Below, piece after piece: positions 35,134 to 47,915 of a DNA stretch of 64,000 bases. The notes beneath the pieces were generated by a model that did no database searches, was not told the origin of the DNA, and saw nothing but the letters and a program-made list of their open reading frames with translations. The stretch comes from Bromus sterilis (Eukaryota > Streptophyta > Magnoliopsida > Poales > Poaceae). Position numbers and translations under genes: made by a program. The stretch is from the NCBI GenBank assembly GCA_950022295.1, contig OX465601.1:174657501-174721500 (forward strand). Direction: 5' to 3'. The number at the start of each line of letters is the position of its first letter. The first letter of the stretch is position 1.

Positions 35134-36134
35134 GGAGGGAGGATTCACCTCCGGAACCTCATCCATCACCATGCTCGCCTCCCGGATGTGTCGTGGGTAG
35201 TCCCCCTTGGACCCATGGGTCCATGATCAGTAGCTAGATGATGTCTTCTCTCCAATCTTGTGCCTCAATTCTTAGACCTTGTGCGCTGTCCTACATGATC
35301 AAGGCACTTTTGTATTAGTTTATGTGTTGCTATGTTGTGTATGCTGGGATCCGATGGATTATGAGATTATGTTCAGATTGTGATGAGTATTATATTTGGT
35401 TTACCTTTCATGTTTGAGTTCTTGAGTATTCTTGCATGTTCTCGGTTGCTTTTTATTGCTTTGGACAAGTAGTAGATAGTAACTCCAAGAGGGAGCATTA
35501 TGCATGATTGTGGGTTCATGCCCCCCGATGTCTAGCTTGAGTGACAGAAACACTAGACTATGGGATGTGTTTTTGCCACCAGGGAGAAAACGGTGGTGCT
35601 TGTAACTGCGGTTGTAAGGATTGCTTACTTTACGCACAGAGTGTTAATGCAGTTGTATGTTGCTTTGATCCTACAGTTTGGCTGGGGTTCGCAACTTAAT
35701 ACCAGGGAGATGTTATGGATAGATATCTCAAGGTGGATGATTAGTGAGTATATGTTGATGGATAAATAGTCTAATCGTTCTGGTTTAATGCCTATACGAT
35801 TGAGCCTCTAGATTTCTTGTAGCATATTAGCATTGCAGTGCATTTATAATTCTATCAATTGCCCAGCTATAATTTGTTCACCCAGCATAGTTGTTTATCA
35901 TCTTTTAGGAGAGAGACGTCACTAGTGAAAGTCATGGGACCCCGATCCATATTTTCATCATAGTTTGCACCGTTCACCTTTACTACTTTTATTTCCTTTC
36001 CGTTGCAATCACCATTACTATTTCCCCTTGTGTTTTGATCCTTTGTAAACAACAAGACCAGAGAGATTGACAACCTCTCTGACTCGTTGGGAGCAAAGTT
36101 ATTTGCATTTGTGTGCAGGGCCACGTCAACTACA

Positions 36135-36300
36135 CGCCAGCAAAGAATTTCTGGCACCGTTGTCACCTTCTTGTTGAACTGGGAGTCCTACTGGAGACAA
36201 ACCTTGGTATCTTCACCGAGAGAAATTCACCGTTGTCTACATCTCAACCTTTCACTTGGGGTAGCCAACGAGGAGCACTAACCAGTGCCATCACATCTAT
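36135..36300 (+). other. Element E leader with PBS-like motif
   Basis: TGGCACCGTTGTCAC at 36152-36166 resembles the TGGCGCCGTTGCCGG primer site of Athila-like elements with a few changes. It lies 17 bp after the likely LTR end. If correct, this is the start of an internal region that is cut at about 36300, where LINE sequence begins. The exact joint cannot be placed by eye. Confidence 0.5.
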
Positions 36301-36445
36301 AGTACTAGTGCTCTTTGAAAAATCCCCCTCTGCTAGCCATCGAGCTTCAAACTTCCTTGGACCTGACGGACCCCTTGGTTGTAGTCTGAGTTGTGATTCA
36401 GCATCAATGAGGACTAGCTTGTGATCTGATTTGTTGAAGGGCTCA
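36300..36445 (-). pseudogene. LINE ORF2 fragment: end of endonuclease domain
   Basis: Reading the - strand from 36445: EPFNKSDHKLVLIDAE and GPRKFEARWLAEGD. The S-D-H motif and the F-E-A-R-W block are the end of the APE-type endonuclease in plant L1-like LINEs. It continues the sequence at 58301 onward; F1 split the two parts. The reverse transcriptase expected next is absent here, so the LINE is lost from about 36300 leftward. Confidence 0.75.
36441..36445 (+). repeat. Target-site duplication GCTCA, left copy (F1)
   Basis: GCTCA precedes TGTAAGGCCCGAT at 36446 and recurs at 58301-58305 directly after ...GGGCTGTTACA. It defines the F1 limits over 21.9 kb. Confidence 0.93.
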
Positions 36446-38739
36446 TGTAAGGCCCGATATGCGGTACTATTTCAGATCTAGACGTTTCCGTCCAAACCCG
36501 AGGACGAAGCACATATTGGTCCCACCGCGACATATGAAGAAGTCATATATCCCGGATTTCAACATGATATCACAGCATTACAGATACAAGGTACAATATC
36601 TCATACAATCGGCATACAAGTGCCTGAATACAATACATCAGCGGAAGATACATGTCTGAGTACAGACTACAATCAATGCCTAATGGAAAAAGTAAAACAC
36701 ACCATGCCCACGTCCGCACGGGTCCAGGCTCTCTGCCGGGGATCCCTAGCTAATCGTCGTCGAGTCTTCGCGAGGCGTCCAGAAGAAGGATCGTCGAGCT
36801 CCACTGAAGTCCAAGATTGGTCGCATAACGTGCGAGACGAGAGAAGAAAGGGGTGAGCTATATCAAAATCAATATAACTAACTTCTCAAGGTGAGAAGGG
36901 GGTAGTGGTTGAGGTTGCAGCCGCACTAGCAATATATGAGTGGCTAACGTTCTATTCAGAGTAAGATGAGAACCAAGCATTCGATGAGGAATCGCCTCCA
37001 ACAAGTCTTGCTACCCACCTACTTACGCAAGCATAACACCTATCCTATCCTTGTCCTCCCCATCATTAACCAATGATGAAGAAGCAGTCAAGGAACACAC
37101 ACACGTTGATCAAGTTTTAATTATGATAATCTCAGTTGTAGTTGTCTATGAACAGGACGTAGGTCTCAAGTCGTCCATAACCGCGGACACGGCTTCTCGA
37201 AAAGATTTAACCCTACAGGGGTGTACCAACTGCCCATTATAGGCATCACATGCTCGCCCATCTCTCTCAGTTTCTACCCCTTAGAGGCAACCATTTTATG
37301 ATTTAGTTCCGAGAGATTCGAAACGACATAATCCCTCTAACTAACAACGAACAAATCTGGGTGGCCCCCGGTGAGTCGACATCCAGCTCAGGAGTCGGCC
37401 GCGCTCTAGATCTGGTCTCTACCGTCTAACTCCAGGTTTGGATTACCGGTTAATCTCACATGAGACCGGGTCCTCAGCCGGTCAGGTGGGACCAACAGGG
37501 AACCATGTCTCCACTGGACTGGGTTGTTTCGAAATCTGCTGGCGGCAGACGAGACACACACACGGGTTTCAAATTGTAAATCAGATTGGGACACCACTAG
37601 AAATATTTGAAGCTAGGTAGGTAAGAAAAGGGGACCCCATAGCATCCCGCACACGATTAGGCACGCTCAGTCTTGGAACCAATACCCGGAACTCGGGTCC
37701 TAGGTGACTCGAATGGAACAAAGCGTCGGGGCGGGATAACCTAGACCTTCCATCCTTCGTCGAATATAGTCAATATTATAATAATCATATCATCCACAAC
37801 AGTAATAATAATGTCATAGCCCAATCCAAGAAGTAACAGGAGGCAACAGATAGATAACATCCTAGCATGCATACTAAGCAGGGGCTGAGCAGCGAGCAAT
37901 AGTAACATAGCAGTACATGGTTTGCTGGGATGTGGAGGACATGACTATTTGCGTTTCATTTGGGAGGCATGAATATAAGTGTTAGGATCAAGCAATCGAT
38001 CTATCCTATACCTAGGCAGGTGAACTGAAAGTTATAAGCATGATATATGCTCCCCCTTACCTGATAAGAAAATCGGGTGCCGAAGGTGTAGTCGGTCGCA
38101 CGCTCGCATCATCTCCGACGGTAACCCCGAGAGCACACAAGACGGTAAACATTGGAAATCAATCAACGATAAAGCACTCTATTACTACGAGGCAATCACG
38201 AGCAAGCATCAACAAGAAGGCAACACGAGACATCGCACTACGACATCGCACCTACCGTCAAGAGCGGTTACTAACAGGTTAAATGGGGCATCGGTCACAC
38301 ACGACGATACCGCACATTTAGAAAGGTTCAAGTTGTTTAGCTACACAAAGTGAGCAAGGTTGTTAACATGGCAGCACACACAAGCATGGCAAGAGGGGTG
38401 AAGCATAAGAAATCTACCTATACTAGTCAAGTTAAGCGGGTAAAATTCCTACATATGGCATATCGCTATTACCCGGTGATAATTATAGTATTTGGTACTA
38501 TTCTTCCCTAAACCATATTTTATATTTGTTATTAGCAAGCAAGAGCAGCATAATCAAAATCTACATGCAATTCTAGTGAAGTTTCATATAAGGATCGTTT
38601 TTATCGGAGCAACGGATAAAATGTTATTAAAGAAACAATTTACGGTGGCATGTGATTGTAATTAGCAGTCAATCAGCATATAAACTAAGTCAAACATGGC
38701 AAACAACAACATTTTATTAATCTACGCAAAAAACGGTGC

Positions 38740-38744
38740 AAGTT
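38740..38744 (+). repeat. Target-site duplication AAGTT, left copy (F2)
   Basis: AAGTT stands before TGTAAGGCCCG at 38745, and again at 43233-43237 after TGTTACA. Confidence 0.92.
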
Positions 38745-41700
38745 TGTAAGGCCCGATATGCGGTACTGTTTCAGATCCGGACGTTTCCATCCAAACCCAA
38801 GGACGACGCACATATCGGTCCCACTGCGACATATGACGAAGTCATATATCCCGGATTTCAACATGATATCACAGCATTACAGATACAAGGTACAACATCT
38901 CATACAATCGGCATACAAGTGCCTGAATACAATACATCAGCGGAAGGTACATTTCTGAGTACAGACTAGAAACAGATGCTCACTGGCAAAGGTAAAACAC
39001 ACCATGCCCACGTAACCACACGGGTCCAGGCCCTCCGCCGGGGACCCCTAGCTAGTCGTCATCGAGTCTTCGCGAAGGCGTCCAGAAGAAGGATCGTCGA
39101 GCTCCACTGAAGTCCAAGGTCGGTTGCATAACGTGCGAGAAGAGAGAAGAAAGGGGTGAGCTATATCAAAATCAATATAACTAACTTCTCACGGTGAGAA
39201 GGGGGTAGTGGTTGAGATTGCAGCCACACTAGCAATATATGAGTGGCCAACGTTCTATTCAGAGTAAGATGAGAAGCCAAGCATTCGATGAGGAAGCGCC
39301 TCCAACAAGTCTTGCTATCCACCTACTTACGCAAGCATAACACCTATCCTATCCTTGTCCTCCCCATCATCACCCGATGATGAAGAAGCTGTCAAGGCAC
39401 ACACACATGTTGATAAAGTTTTAATTATGATGATCTCAGTTGTAGCTGTCTATGAACAAGGAGTAGGTCTCAAGTCGTCCATAACCACGGACACGGCTTC
39501 TCGAAAAGATTTAACCCTGCAGGGGTGTACCAACTGCCCATTATAGGCGTCGCATGCTCTCCCATCTCTCTCAATTGCTACCCCTTAGAGGCAACCATTT
39601 TGTGATTTAGTTCCGAGAGATCCGAAACGACATAATCCCTCTAACTAACAACCAACAAATCCGGGTGGCCCCCGGTGAGTCGACATCCAGCTCAGGAGCC
39701 GGCCGCGCTCTAGATCTGGTCTCTACCGTCTGTCGCAGGTTTGGATTGCCGGTTAATCTCACATGAGACCGGGTCCTCAGCCGGACAGGTTGGACCAACA
39801 AGGAGAACATGTCTCCGCTGGCCCGGGTTGTTTCTAAATCTGCTGGCTGCAGACCAGACACACACACACACGGGTTCAAATGGTAAATCAGCTTGGGCCA
39901 CCACTAGAAATGTTTGAAGCTAGGTAGGTAAGAAAAGGGGACCCCAAAGCATCCCACACACGATTAGACACGCTCAGTCTTGAAACCAATACTCGGAACT
40001 CGGGTCCTAGGTGACTCGAATGGAACAAAGCGTCGGGGCGGGATAGCCTAGACCTTCCATCCTTCGTCGAATATAGTCAACATTATAATAATCATATCAT
40101 CCACGACAATATAATTATAATGTGATATCCCAAACCATGGAGTAACAGGAGGCAACAGATAGATAGCATCCTAGCATGCATACTAAGCAGGGGCTGAGCA
40201 GCGAGCAATAGTAACATAGCAGTACATGGTTTGCTGGGATGTGGAGGACATGGCTGTTTGGGTTTCATTTGTGAGGCATGAATATAAGTGGTAGGATCAA
40301 GCAATAGATCTATCCAAAACCTAGGCAGGTGAGCTGAAAGTTAGAAGCATGATATATGCTCCCCCTTACCTGATAAGAAGACGATCCGAAGGTGACGTCG
40401 ATCGATCACCAACTCGCAACGTCTCCGAAATTTCCCGCGGAAGCACACACGAAGGAAACACTGGAAAGCAATCAACGGTGCACAACTATTACTATGGAGC
40501 AACACAAGATCAAGAAGGCATCACACGACACGGCAACGCAGTACAGATCTATCGTCGAGAACGGTTACTAACAGTTTAAGTGGGGCACCGGTCACACACG
40601 ACGAATACCGCACGTTTACGGTGGTTCAAGTTGTTTAGCTACAGGTGATCAACCAACGGTTATTAACATGGCAAAGCACGGAATCGTGGCATGTCACACA
40701 ATCAAGAAAAGGGTGAAGCTCAAAGTAAACTAGCTAATCTAGTCAAGTTAAGTGAGGTGCAACCCTAAACAAGGCATGTCACTAAGCACCGCACGATGAT
40801 TAACAAGTTTATTATTGTTCTGCCCTAAACCACATTTTAGGTTGGTAAACTACAGCAAGCAACGGTACCAACACAATCTACATGGAAAACTAATCACATT
40901 ACATATAAAGATCACCCCAAACAGAGTTACGGATAAAAAGATATAAGCAAGACAAGTTAGGCACACATGTTGTTTACATCAGGGAGCATACTTTAGAGCA
41001 ATGAAACAATTAGCTAATGAATGCAAACATGCACCAAAATGATATGCAACTAAATTAGACATGGCAGGCAAGGCATAGCAAAAGGAATCATGCAAATAGG
41101 CATCATGGTTCACTAGTTATAAGCAACACAAAAAGCTATAAAACATTACTGGTCAAGGACTTAGTGAAAATCAGGAAAACAGGGCAGAAACTGTTATTAT
41201 CATGTTGTATGAACAGGAGTATAACTATATGCAAAAGTGCAGCAACATGACATAGCAATATATGGGCATGAAGTAGACATGATGGTGATCAGGTACAAAC
41301 AAGAATCATGGTCATAGGCATCACAGATCAAAAGATATTAAACGTGCAACATGGCATCGGCAAGTTACAGACTTTGGAGCTGAATATAACTATGACCAAG
41401 AATGCTAACATGAAGATGCAATACATGGGATGAAAGTAGAAAAGCCATAGATCAATATGACATATTGCAATGCTCAATAGGACTTACGGTTAAAAGATAC
41501 AAGGCAGCAAAGTATCAATATTTTGTTAACAGCAAGGTAGCTGCTTTGGTTGAAGATACAATCAACATGCAGCAGGCCAAAATGACATGTGAGAGCTTAC
41601 AACTGAAGTAGACATGATGCTCTAGAGGATTCAATAAGATTCACTCAAATCCGGTGAACGGTTGCAACGCAACCGTCACCCGAAGTTGCAACAAAACAAT

Positions 41701-43232
41701 AGTTTCAGCAACAGCAGCACACTAACATCAGTGTCACCACTTTGGAGCAAGATATAATATAGCTAAAGCACCCAAACATGACAAGTTAATGCATAGGAAT
41801 GAAGTACACATGATGCTTAACACATAGGAGAAAGAATCAATGCAATAGGCCTCATGGATTTGACACAAGCATCACCCAAACTTTGAACAAAATAACAGCA
41901 GCAGCAGTAAACGGCACTAAACATTATGGTGCACACTTCAACAGAGGATTTATACATGCCAATCAATCCAAACATGATAAATAGTTATACTACCATCTAC
42001 AGCACAGAGAGCACAATCATCCAAAAAAACAAACACGTCAATCCGATCTACGAGCTAACGGGAAATCGCGTTGAAAGTAAGGCACTTGAAGTAAAATTCC
42101 TGGGACTTAGAAATTTACACGGGGGTCGAGCTCGGGGCTGCACTGTTCATGGCGGACGGATCTGGCCGACCAGCGGCGGTTCGGGCGATCTGGTGGCCGG
42201 AAGGGGTCGAGGATGGCCGGGATCGGGCGCGGGGTGGCCTTGGGGCGCCGGATCCGGCCGTGGAGGTCGCCGGCATGGCTCGGGGCGAGCTCCCATGGAG
42301 GCCATGGCGAGTTCGAGCTCGGGCTGAGCTCCCATGGCGGCCATGGCGGCCGTACCTACATGGGGAGCGGGAGGAGGAGGGTCAGAGGAGGAGGGAGGAG
42401 GAAGGAGAGGGAGGAGGAGGCGCGGTGCGGCGGCTCGTGCTCGCCGGAGGGCGGCCGGAGGCGGGGAGGCGATGGGAGGAGGAGCATGGCCGGCGGCGGC
42501 GGCTCAGATCAGGCCCGAGCGGCCCGCGGCGGTGCGGATCTGGGCCCGGTGGGGCCCTGCGGTGGCTGGAGGTTGGTGGAGCTCTACGGGGCGACGTGGC
42601 GTGCTCCTGGCCTTCAGATCGTCAGATCCGACGACTGGGAGCCCCTGGAGGCTAGGGTTTCGAATCTGGGAGGATTTTTGCAGATCTGGAGTTTTGTGAG
42701 GGGGTGGCTGCAAATTTCCAGAGGGGGAACCCTAATTGGGTGGGAGGAGGTGGTGGCCTTTATATAGGGAAGGTTGGCTGGCCAGTTTACGCAAACGCCT
42801 TCGGTACCTCTCTCGCACGTCCGGTGATCGTGTTTCTGACCGCCGGTGGTGCATACGAACTCCGATTCGGACGAAACCTCGACCTACGCGCTCAGCGCGT
42901 TGAGCCCGTCGATCGTACCTCACTGCAGTGACATTCCGAGAACATTTTTCGGAGCCCCATAAAATAATCCGTTTATTATAAACAGGGTTTTCGTTCCGGT
43001 GGCGATGGCTGGACTTGTGCTGGTTGCGACGGTGCTCGGGTGAAATCCCGGTTTCGCAAAGTCATGTGCCATGGGGAAAAGGGGGTCGGTCATGCACCCG
43101 ATACGAGAATAGGGGGAGAAATACTCACCGATTATTATTTTGGTGAAGCAAACACTGCAAACAATACAGGCAACATCACAACAACGCAATAAACAAAAAT
43201 TTTAATTGGGGTGGAATTTCCGGGCTGTTACA
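38745..43232 (-). mobile_element. F2: complete solo LTR of the same family as F1
   Basis: 4,488 bp, with the same termini and orientation as F1 and TSD AAGTT. Bases 38745 to about 40900 run parallel to 36446-38744 with many small differences; its right part parallels 43238-43996 plus 57527-58300. The GC-rich part 42130-42760 has overlapping ORFs on both strands without any domain, next to a TATATAAAGG box (- strand, about 42757-42766). I read it as promoter/leader sequence of the LTR. No PBS, PPT or coding region is present. Confidence 0.9.
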
Positions 43233-43237
43233 AAGTT
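43233..43237 (+). repeat. Target-site duplication AAGTT, right copy (F2)
   Basis: Matches 38740-38744. F1 resumes here. Confidence 0.92.
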
Positions 43238-43996
43238 TCATGTAAAAGGCATCGCGATCCGACTAACGGTTAAAAAGTTATTCGTATCGCAAAAATTAGA
43301 ACACAATCTGCCAAATAAATCTAACAAGAAAAAAAGGTCTGCTGGGCCAAAACTGGGGCTACTGGGCCTACACAGGGGGGCGCAGCCTAATTATCCTACG
43401 TTGAGGGCGCAACACTACAGCTATGCAAATGGGTCGAGCCCAACGGTTCAACAGCAGCAACAACAACAACAAAAAGATGGCGGGCGCCTCACCTAGATGG
43501 GTCGTTGCCCAACAAGCCGGCGGTGGGCGGCGCGCTGCAGTTGCTCGCCCAGGGAGAGGGGAAGGCCGGGGCGCAGGGAGCTGGGCCGCATGGCGTTGGG
43601 CCCAGGCGACGTGGCCCACCACGGGCGAGCGGGCGGCTCCCCGTCGTTCAGGCACTGACGACGTCCAGGAGTTCGGCGGCGGCGCACCGGCCGGCCAGAT
43701 CTCGCCGGATCCGGCGCGAGGACGGCGGGGATGGGCTTGGCGCGGCGGATCTGTTGGCTGGGCGGCATCGACTTCGATCTATGCGGTGAGGGGGCTCCAG
43801 GACGGCGCGATGAACTTGAGGGCACGACGGCCATTGCAGCTCGGCTTCGAAGGTTGTCCATGGCGGCGTCCTCGCGACCAGAGAGAGATGGGAGGGTTAG
43901 AGCGAGAGGGAAAAGGAGGAGGGCAAGGAGGGGCGCTGGAGGTGCTCACCGGGCGGCAGCGCGGCGTGGCTCGCCGGCCGGCGCGACGACAGGAGG
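43238..43996 (-). repeat. F1 LTR, middle segment
   Basis: Continuation of F1 after F2. It contains a CAGCAGCAACAACAACAACAA run at about 43443-43472 and a GC-rich leader with overlapping ORFs, none with a recognised domain. It ends in the TSD GGAGG (43992-43996) of element G. Confidence 0.8.
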
Positions 43997-44840
43997 AGTC
44001 GGGGGTATGACCCCCGGGTAGGGTCACCAAGGAGAAACAATCTATCAAAGCAAAGATCACCGACCTGATGGTCGCCGATCTCATCAAGGCCGAACTAATG
44101 AAGAAAGTACAAGAAGTGGGCCGAGCAACCCAGGTCGGAGGCCGATTGCTCGGAGCCAACGCAATCGGCCTCACCTGAGATCAGTTCGTCCAGAAGCAGC
44201 AAGGCAACCTCCGACCTAGGGGACAGGCTGGACGTCCAGTTCAAGAGCATTCAATGCATAATCCCACAAGATCCGGGCTCAGAGGCGTGCGGTCTCCCGC
44301 AGCGCAGATCACGCGGACAAGTCTACAGTGCCGAGCCACCTACTGCACTGTTCATCACATCATCCCTACAACTAGCGGCATGGAGAGCCGCGGAGCTACC
44401 CCAGGTCAACCGGAGAGCCCAGGTCCCGAGGGCCCCAACAGATCGGAGACTGACTGTTGGACCCTCCCCCATGTATATTTACCTTTGTACCCCGGGCTCG
44501 GCCTATAAGAGCCCTGGGTACCCCTCCTGTGCGAGGGACGGCACCATAGTTATTGCACTTCCACCCACCTAGAGAGAGTCAGGAGAGAGTAGTGACCAGA
44601 GGCCCTCTTCTCCTTCCTCTCATACAGCTCATGGAGCATTCATTCTAGCCAGAGTTATTGCTTATAGTTAGCACAACAGGACTAGGGGTGTTATCTCTAT
44701 GGAGAGCCCTGAACCTAGGTACATCCCGGTGTTTCACTGTGCTTGTCCCCAATCTCGTTTCTAGCGCCACCGACAACAACCTCGGTCATGTCCCTCTCTT
44801 TAGCCATCCCCATGGCATCTGCCGTTACCAAACGACGACA
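43997..44840 (+). repeat. Element G 5' LTR
   Basis: 844 bp, reading (A)GTCGGGGGTATGACCCCC to CCAAACGACGACA. A CTATAAGAGC box is at about 44501-44512, followed by the likely transcript leader. The GGGGGTATGACCCCC block near the start is a 5-bp palindromic pair. Confidence 0.92.
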
Positions 44841-44858
44841 GTTGGCGCCCACCATGGG
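44841..44858 (+). other. Primer-binding site of element G
   Basis: GTTGGCGCCCACCATGGGGC directly follows the LTR. GGCGCC followed by a variable 3' part is usual in this lineage. Confidence 0.82.
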
Positions 44859-46779
44859 GCAGGCCGAGGCGTCGACTGGAGTTCTGATCCGGACGGGACC
44901 GTCATCGTCATCATCACGCGTGCGCTTCGCCTCCGGCCTGGTTCTCAGGAGCGGAGCATGGGACTACGTCGTCGACAACGCTTCTCGGTTCAGGGCAGGA
45001 GGCCCTCTGCCGAGCGGCGTCATCATTCCTTTCGGCGGTCATCGCGTTTTCGTGGCAACACTCCCTGAGATTTTTCCTAGAGAGGTATGGGTGTTTTCTA
45101 AGCTCACGGATCCGTTGCCCGTCGGTCCGGAGCCCGTGGGAGCAGGAGGCACGACTTTGCACATCCGTGCGGAGGTCATGATGGCGGGAGCCTCAAGTCG
45201 CCACAGTTCCACCTCGGCGACCCAAGTTGCGCGGCAGGCGGCAGCGACACAGGGAGCCGGACCAACCAACCAACCGGACGTGCTCCGCACGCCCGTGGAG
45301 CTGAATTCCGATCCAGCCACGGCTCTCGCCGAGCTGGAAAAGACGCGCATCGCGCTAGCAGAGCAGAGAAATCGGATGGACGTTGAAAAGCGTCGTCTGG
45401 AGGCAACAGTTCGGGAGTACAATGCGGCGCACGACGTCAGGCAGCGAACCATCCCACCGCCGGTGATGGAGGAGCTACGAGCAGCAGGCCGAGAGGTCGG
45501 CAGAGAACTGGGAGGAGCCCAGCAGCCAGCAGCGTCCACCGTCCTCGCACCACAGATTGCATATAGCACTCTTGTGAAGAACATGAGGGCGGCCGAGCAG
45601 ATAGCAAATGAGCTGGAGCATCTGGAAGGAGAAGAGTTGCGGGAGAGGTCGCGCCGAATGCGCGACCTCCTCACCGCGGCAAGCCAGCAGCAGAGGGCAG
45701 CCACCGAGCTGCAAGGGCCAACTGCATCGAGGTCGGCTCGGGCAACCGCGGGTGCAAACCCAACGAATGCGCCGGGTCGTCAGCAGCAAAAGCAGGCGTC
45801 TTCGCCACATGGGAGCGCGCAACGCAGTCGGAGGGATCAAGGGGCTGCAGGAGGAAGTCGGAGAGACGAGCCAACAGTTGGGAGCAGGCATCAAGAGCAA
45901 CCGGCGGTGTTAGTTCGGCCGGCGATGAGTGAGAGGCTAGGACACCGAGCAATCGGGGAAAATGATGCAAGGCATCGGATCGAGCAGTTGCAGCAAGACA
46001 ATCAAGCGGAAGATGATGTACCAGCGGGTCCGGCCTATTTTGGGCCCCGCATTCGGCAAGAGCAGTTTCCCAAAGGATTCACATTGCCCAGGGACACCCC
46101 CAAGTACAATGGATCAGTCAAGCCAGAAGATTGGCTGGTCGATTATATGACCGCAGTCGATATTGTGGGAGGCAGTCGGCGGGTGATAGTTCGGTATGCC
46201 CCGCTCATGCTTCAAGGATCAGCTCGGTCTTGGTTGAATAGTTTGCCCCCGAACAGTATCAACTGCTGGAATGTCTTTGATGATGAATTCGTGCGCAACT
46301 TCACCGGCACGTATGAGCATCCAGGCCTACCTCGGCACTTGGCACTCTGTGTGCAAGGAAAGGACGAGCCCCTTCGTGATTACCTTCAGCGGTTGATCAA
46401 GCTCAGGAACACTTGCGAGGGAGTTCATGAAATCCAAGCCATCCAGTACTTCACTGACAGCTGCTTGGACGGGTCTTTGTTGAAGCACAAGCTCCTGCGT
46501 AAGGAGATCAAATCTTTGGCCGATCTGATGAGAATAGCCAACTCGTTTGCCGCGTCCGATGCAGCAATGCGTCCGACCAGGCTGAGTCCGAGCGGGTTCA
46601 TCCAGGGGCAGCAGCCCTCTGGGCAGCAGCAACAGCAGTCGGCAAAGGCAGCAGGGTCGAATGGTCCCAATCGACGTGAGAGGCGCGAGAACCAGCGCAA
46701 ACCCAATTTCAACAACCCCCCCCCCAACACCTACAACACAGGCTTTAACAAGCGGAAGGACGAGCAGTCGGACGCCTAG
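44854..46779 (+). pseudogene. gag of element G
   Basis: An open frame of about 640 codons; the first ATG after the LTR is at 44854 within the PBS, and another candidate start is at 45178 (MMAGASSRHSS). The first half is low in complexity with coiled-coil-like heptads (ALAELEKTRIALAEQRNRMD). The conserved Tat gag domain is at about residues 405-575: FPKGFTLPRDTPKYNGS, EDWLVDYM, GSARSWLNSLP, FTGTYEHPG and DYLQRLIKLRNTC. The frame stops at a TAG (46777-46779); the downstream sequence stays readable and holds the Cys/His segment TCKFHGG...NHTNRQC up to about 46980. Lineage members usually carry gag and pol as one polyprotein, so the TAG is probably a mutation. Confidence 0.85.
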
Positions 46780-47915
46780 TATGGCAATCAGCAGGTAGCA
46801 GTGGTCCAGCAGCAAGAGGATCAAGGGGCTGCAGGAGGTAGTCATAGGCAGAAACCTGCGGAAAGACCGCACGGCCAAGGTCGCCCCCGATACACCATCG
46901 ATGATATGTTAGACCAGACATGCAAGTTTCACGGTGGGGTCGGCAAGCCGGCTAACCACACCAATCGGCAGTGCATCTGGACAGCGGAGTTGGCCAAAAG
47001 GAAAGCAGGAAATCTCCCCCACCACCACCCCCACCCCCAGGTCCACCACCACTGAATGCGCGGCAGCAGTTCCCGCGCCAGGATGGAGTGTACATGATCT
47101 TCACCAGCGAGCTAGGTGACAACGGCAGTCGAAGAGCCCGAGAGCAAGCAGTCAATGCCACCATGCCAGCAGTCCCGCAAAGGATGAACTGGTCGGATAG
47201 TGTCATAGCATGGGGTCCAGAAGACCACCCGAGCGTCATGCCCAATCCGGGCAATTATGCGCTTGTGGTGGATGCAATCATTGCAGCACCGTTGTACTCA
47301 TGCAAGTTCACCAGGACTCTCATTGATGGAGGCAATGCCATCAACATTCTGTACCGAGACACAATGATCAAGCTCGGCATCAGTGAGGACGAATTGGAGC
47401 CCAGCAGGACCATATTTCATGTTATAGTGCCCGGCCTTTCGTGCATTCCTCTAGGCCGTATTCGGCTGGAGGTAGTGTTCGGGTCGGAGGAGAATTTCCG
47501 CCGAGAGCCGATCTGGTTCGAGGTGGCCAATCTGAGCAGCCCATACCACATTTTGCTCGGATCGCCTGCAATTGCTAAGTTCATGATGTACGTGTTCCAG
47601 CCCTACCTCAAGATGAAGATTCCCGGGCTAGGCGGTCCGATCACTGTGTGTGGAGACTACAAGAAGTCCCTGGAGTGCTCATCAGCTGGCTCCAAGCTAG
47701 CTGATGCCTTGGTCATAGATGCAGAGCGGCGCCAGCTCGACAAGGTCGTGGCAATGGCCCAAGCCGAGATGAAAGCTCCCATGCCGAGCACAAAGACCAA
47801 GAGATCGGAAGATGAGAATTCGTTCCAAGCAGCCAAAGACAGCAAGAAAGTTGTTCTGGACCCCTCCAAGCCGAGCAAGTACGACATCATCGGGGCGGGA
47901 CTGAGCAGCAGATAG
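46780..47915 (+). pseudogene. Gag end and aspartic protease of element G
   Basis: After the gag TAG, the frame shifts by one base in a C-rich run at about 47010-47035 (a Pro-rich stretch in the new frame). The protease follows: SCKFTRTLIDGGNAINILYR with active-site Asp-Gly-Gly near residue 115 of the frame, and PYHILLGSPAIAKFM. The segment ends at an in-frame TAG (47913-47915), after which RT coding continues without a frame change. Confidence 0.85.

Larger units (their letters stand above)
32258..36134 (+). repeat. LTR of element E (Athila-like), interrupted by element D
   Basis: Starts TGTTCATACGTCCCAAACG and probably ends ...GTCAACTACA. Without D and its TSD it is about 1.59 kb. Typical sections are the GC-rich leader at 32580-32830, the ACCTCCGGAACCTCATCC part after D, and the run to TTGTTCACCCAGCATAG at about 35875. 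The left side is a PPT and the right side a PBS-like motif, which is unusual for one LTR. The right end is approximate. Confidence 0.7.

Noticed and set aside
42147..42767. Overlapping GC-rich ORFs of up to 184 codons
   Set aside because: They lie in the leader/promoter part of solo LTR F2, have low-complexity Gly/Arg/Ala products on both strands, and the parallel F1 region does not keep the frames.
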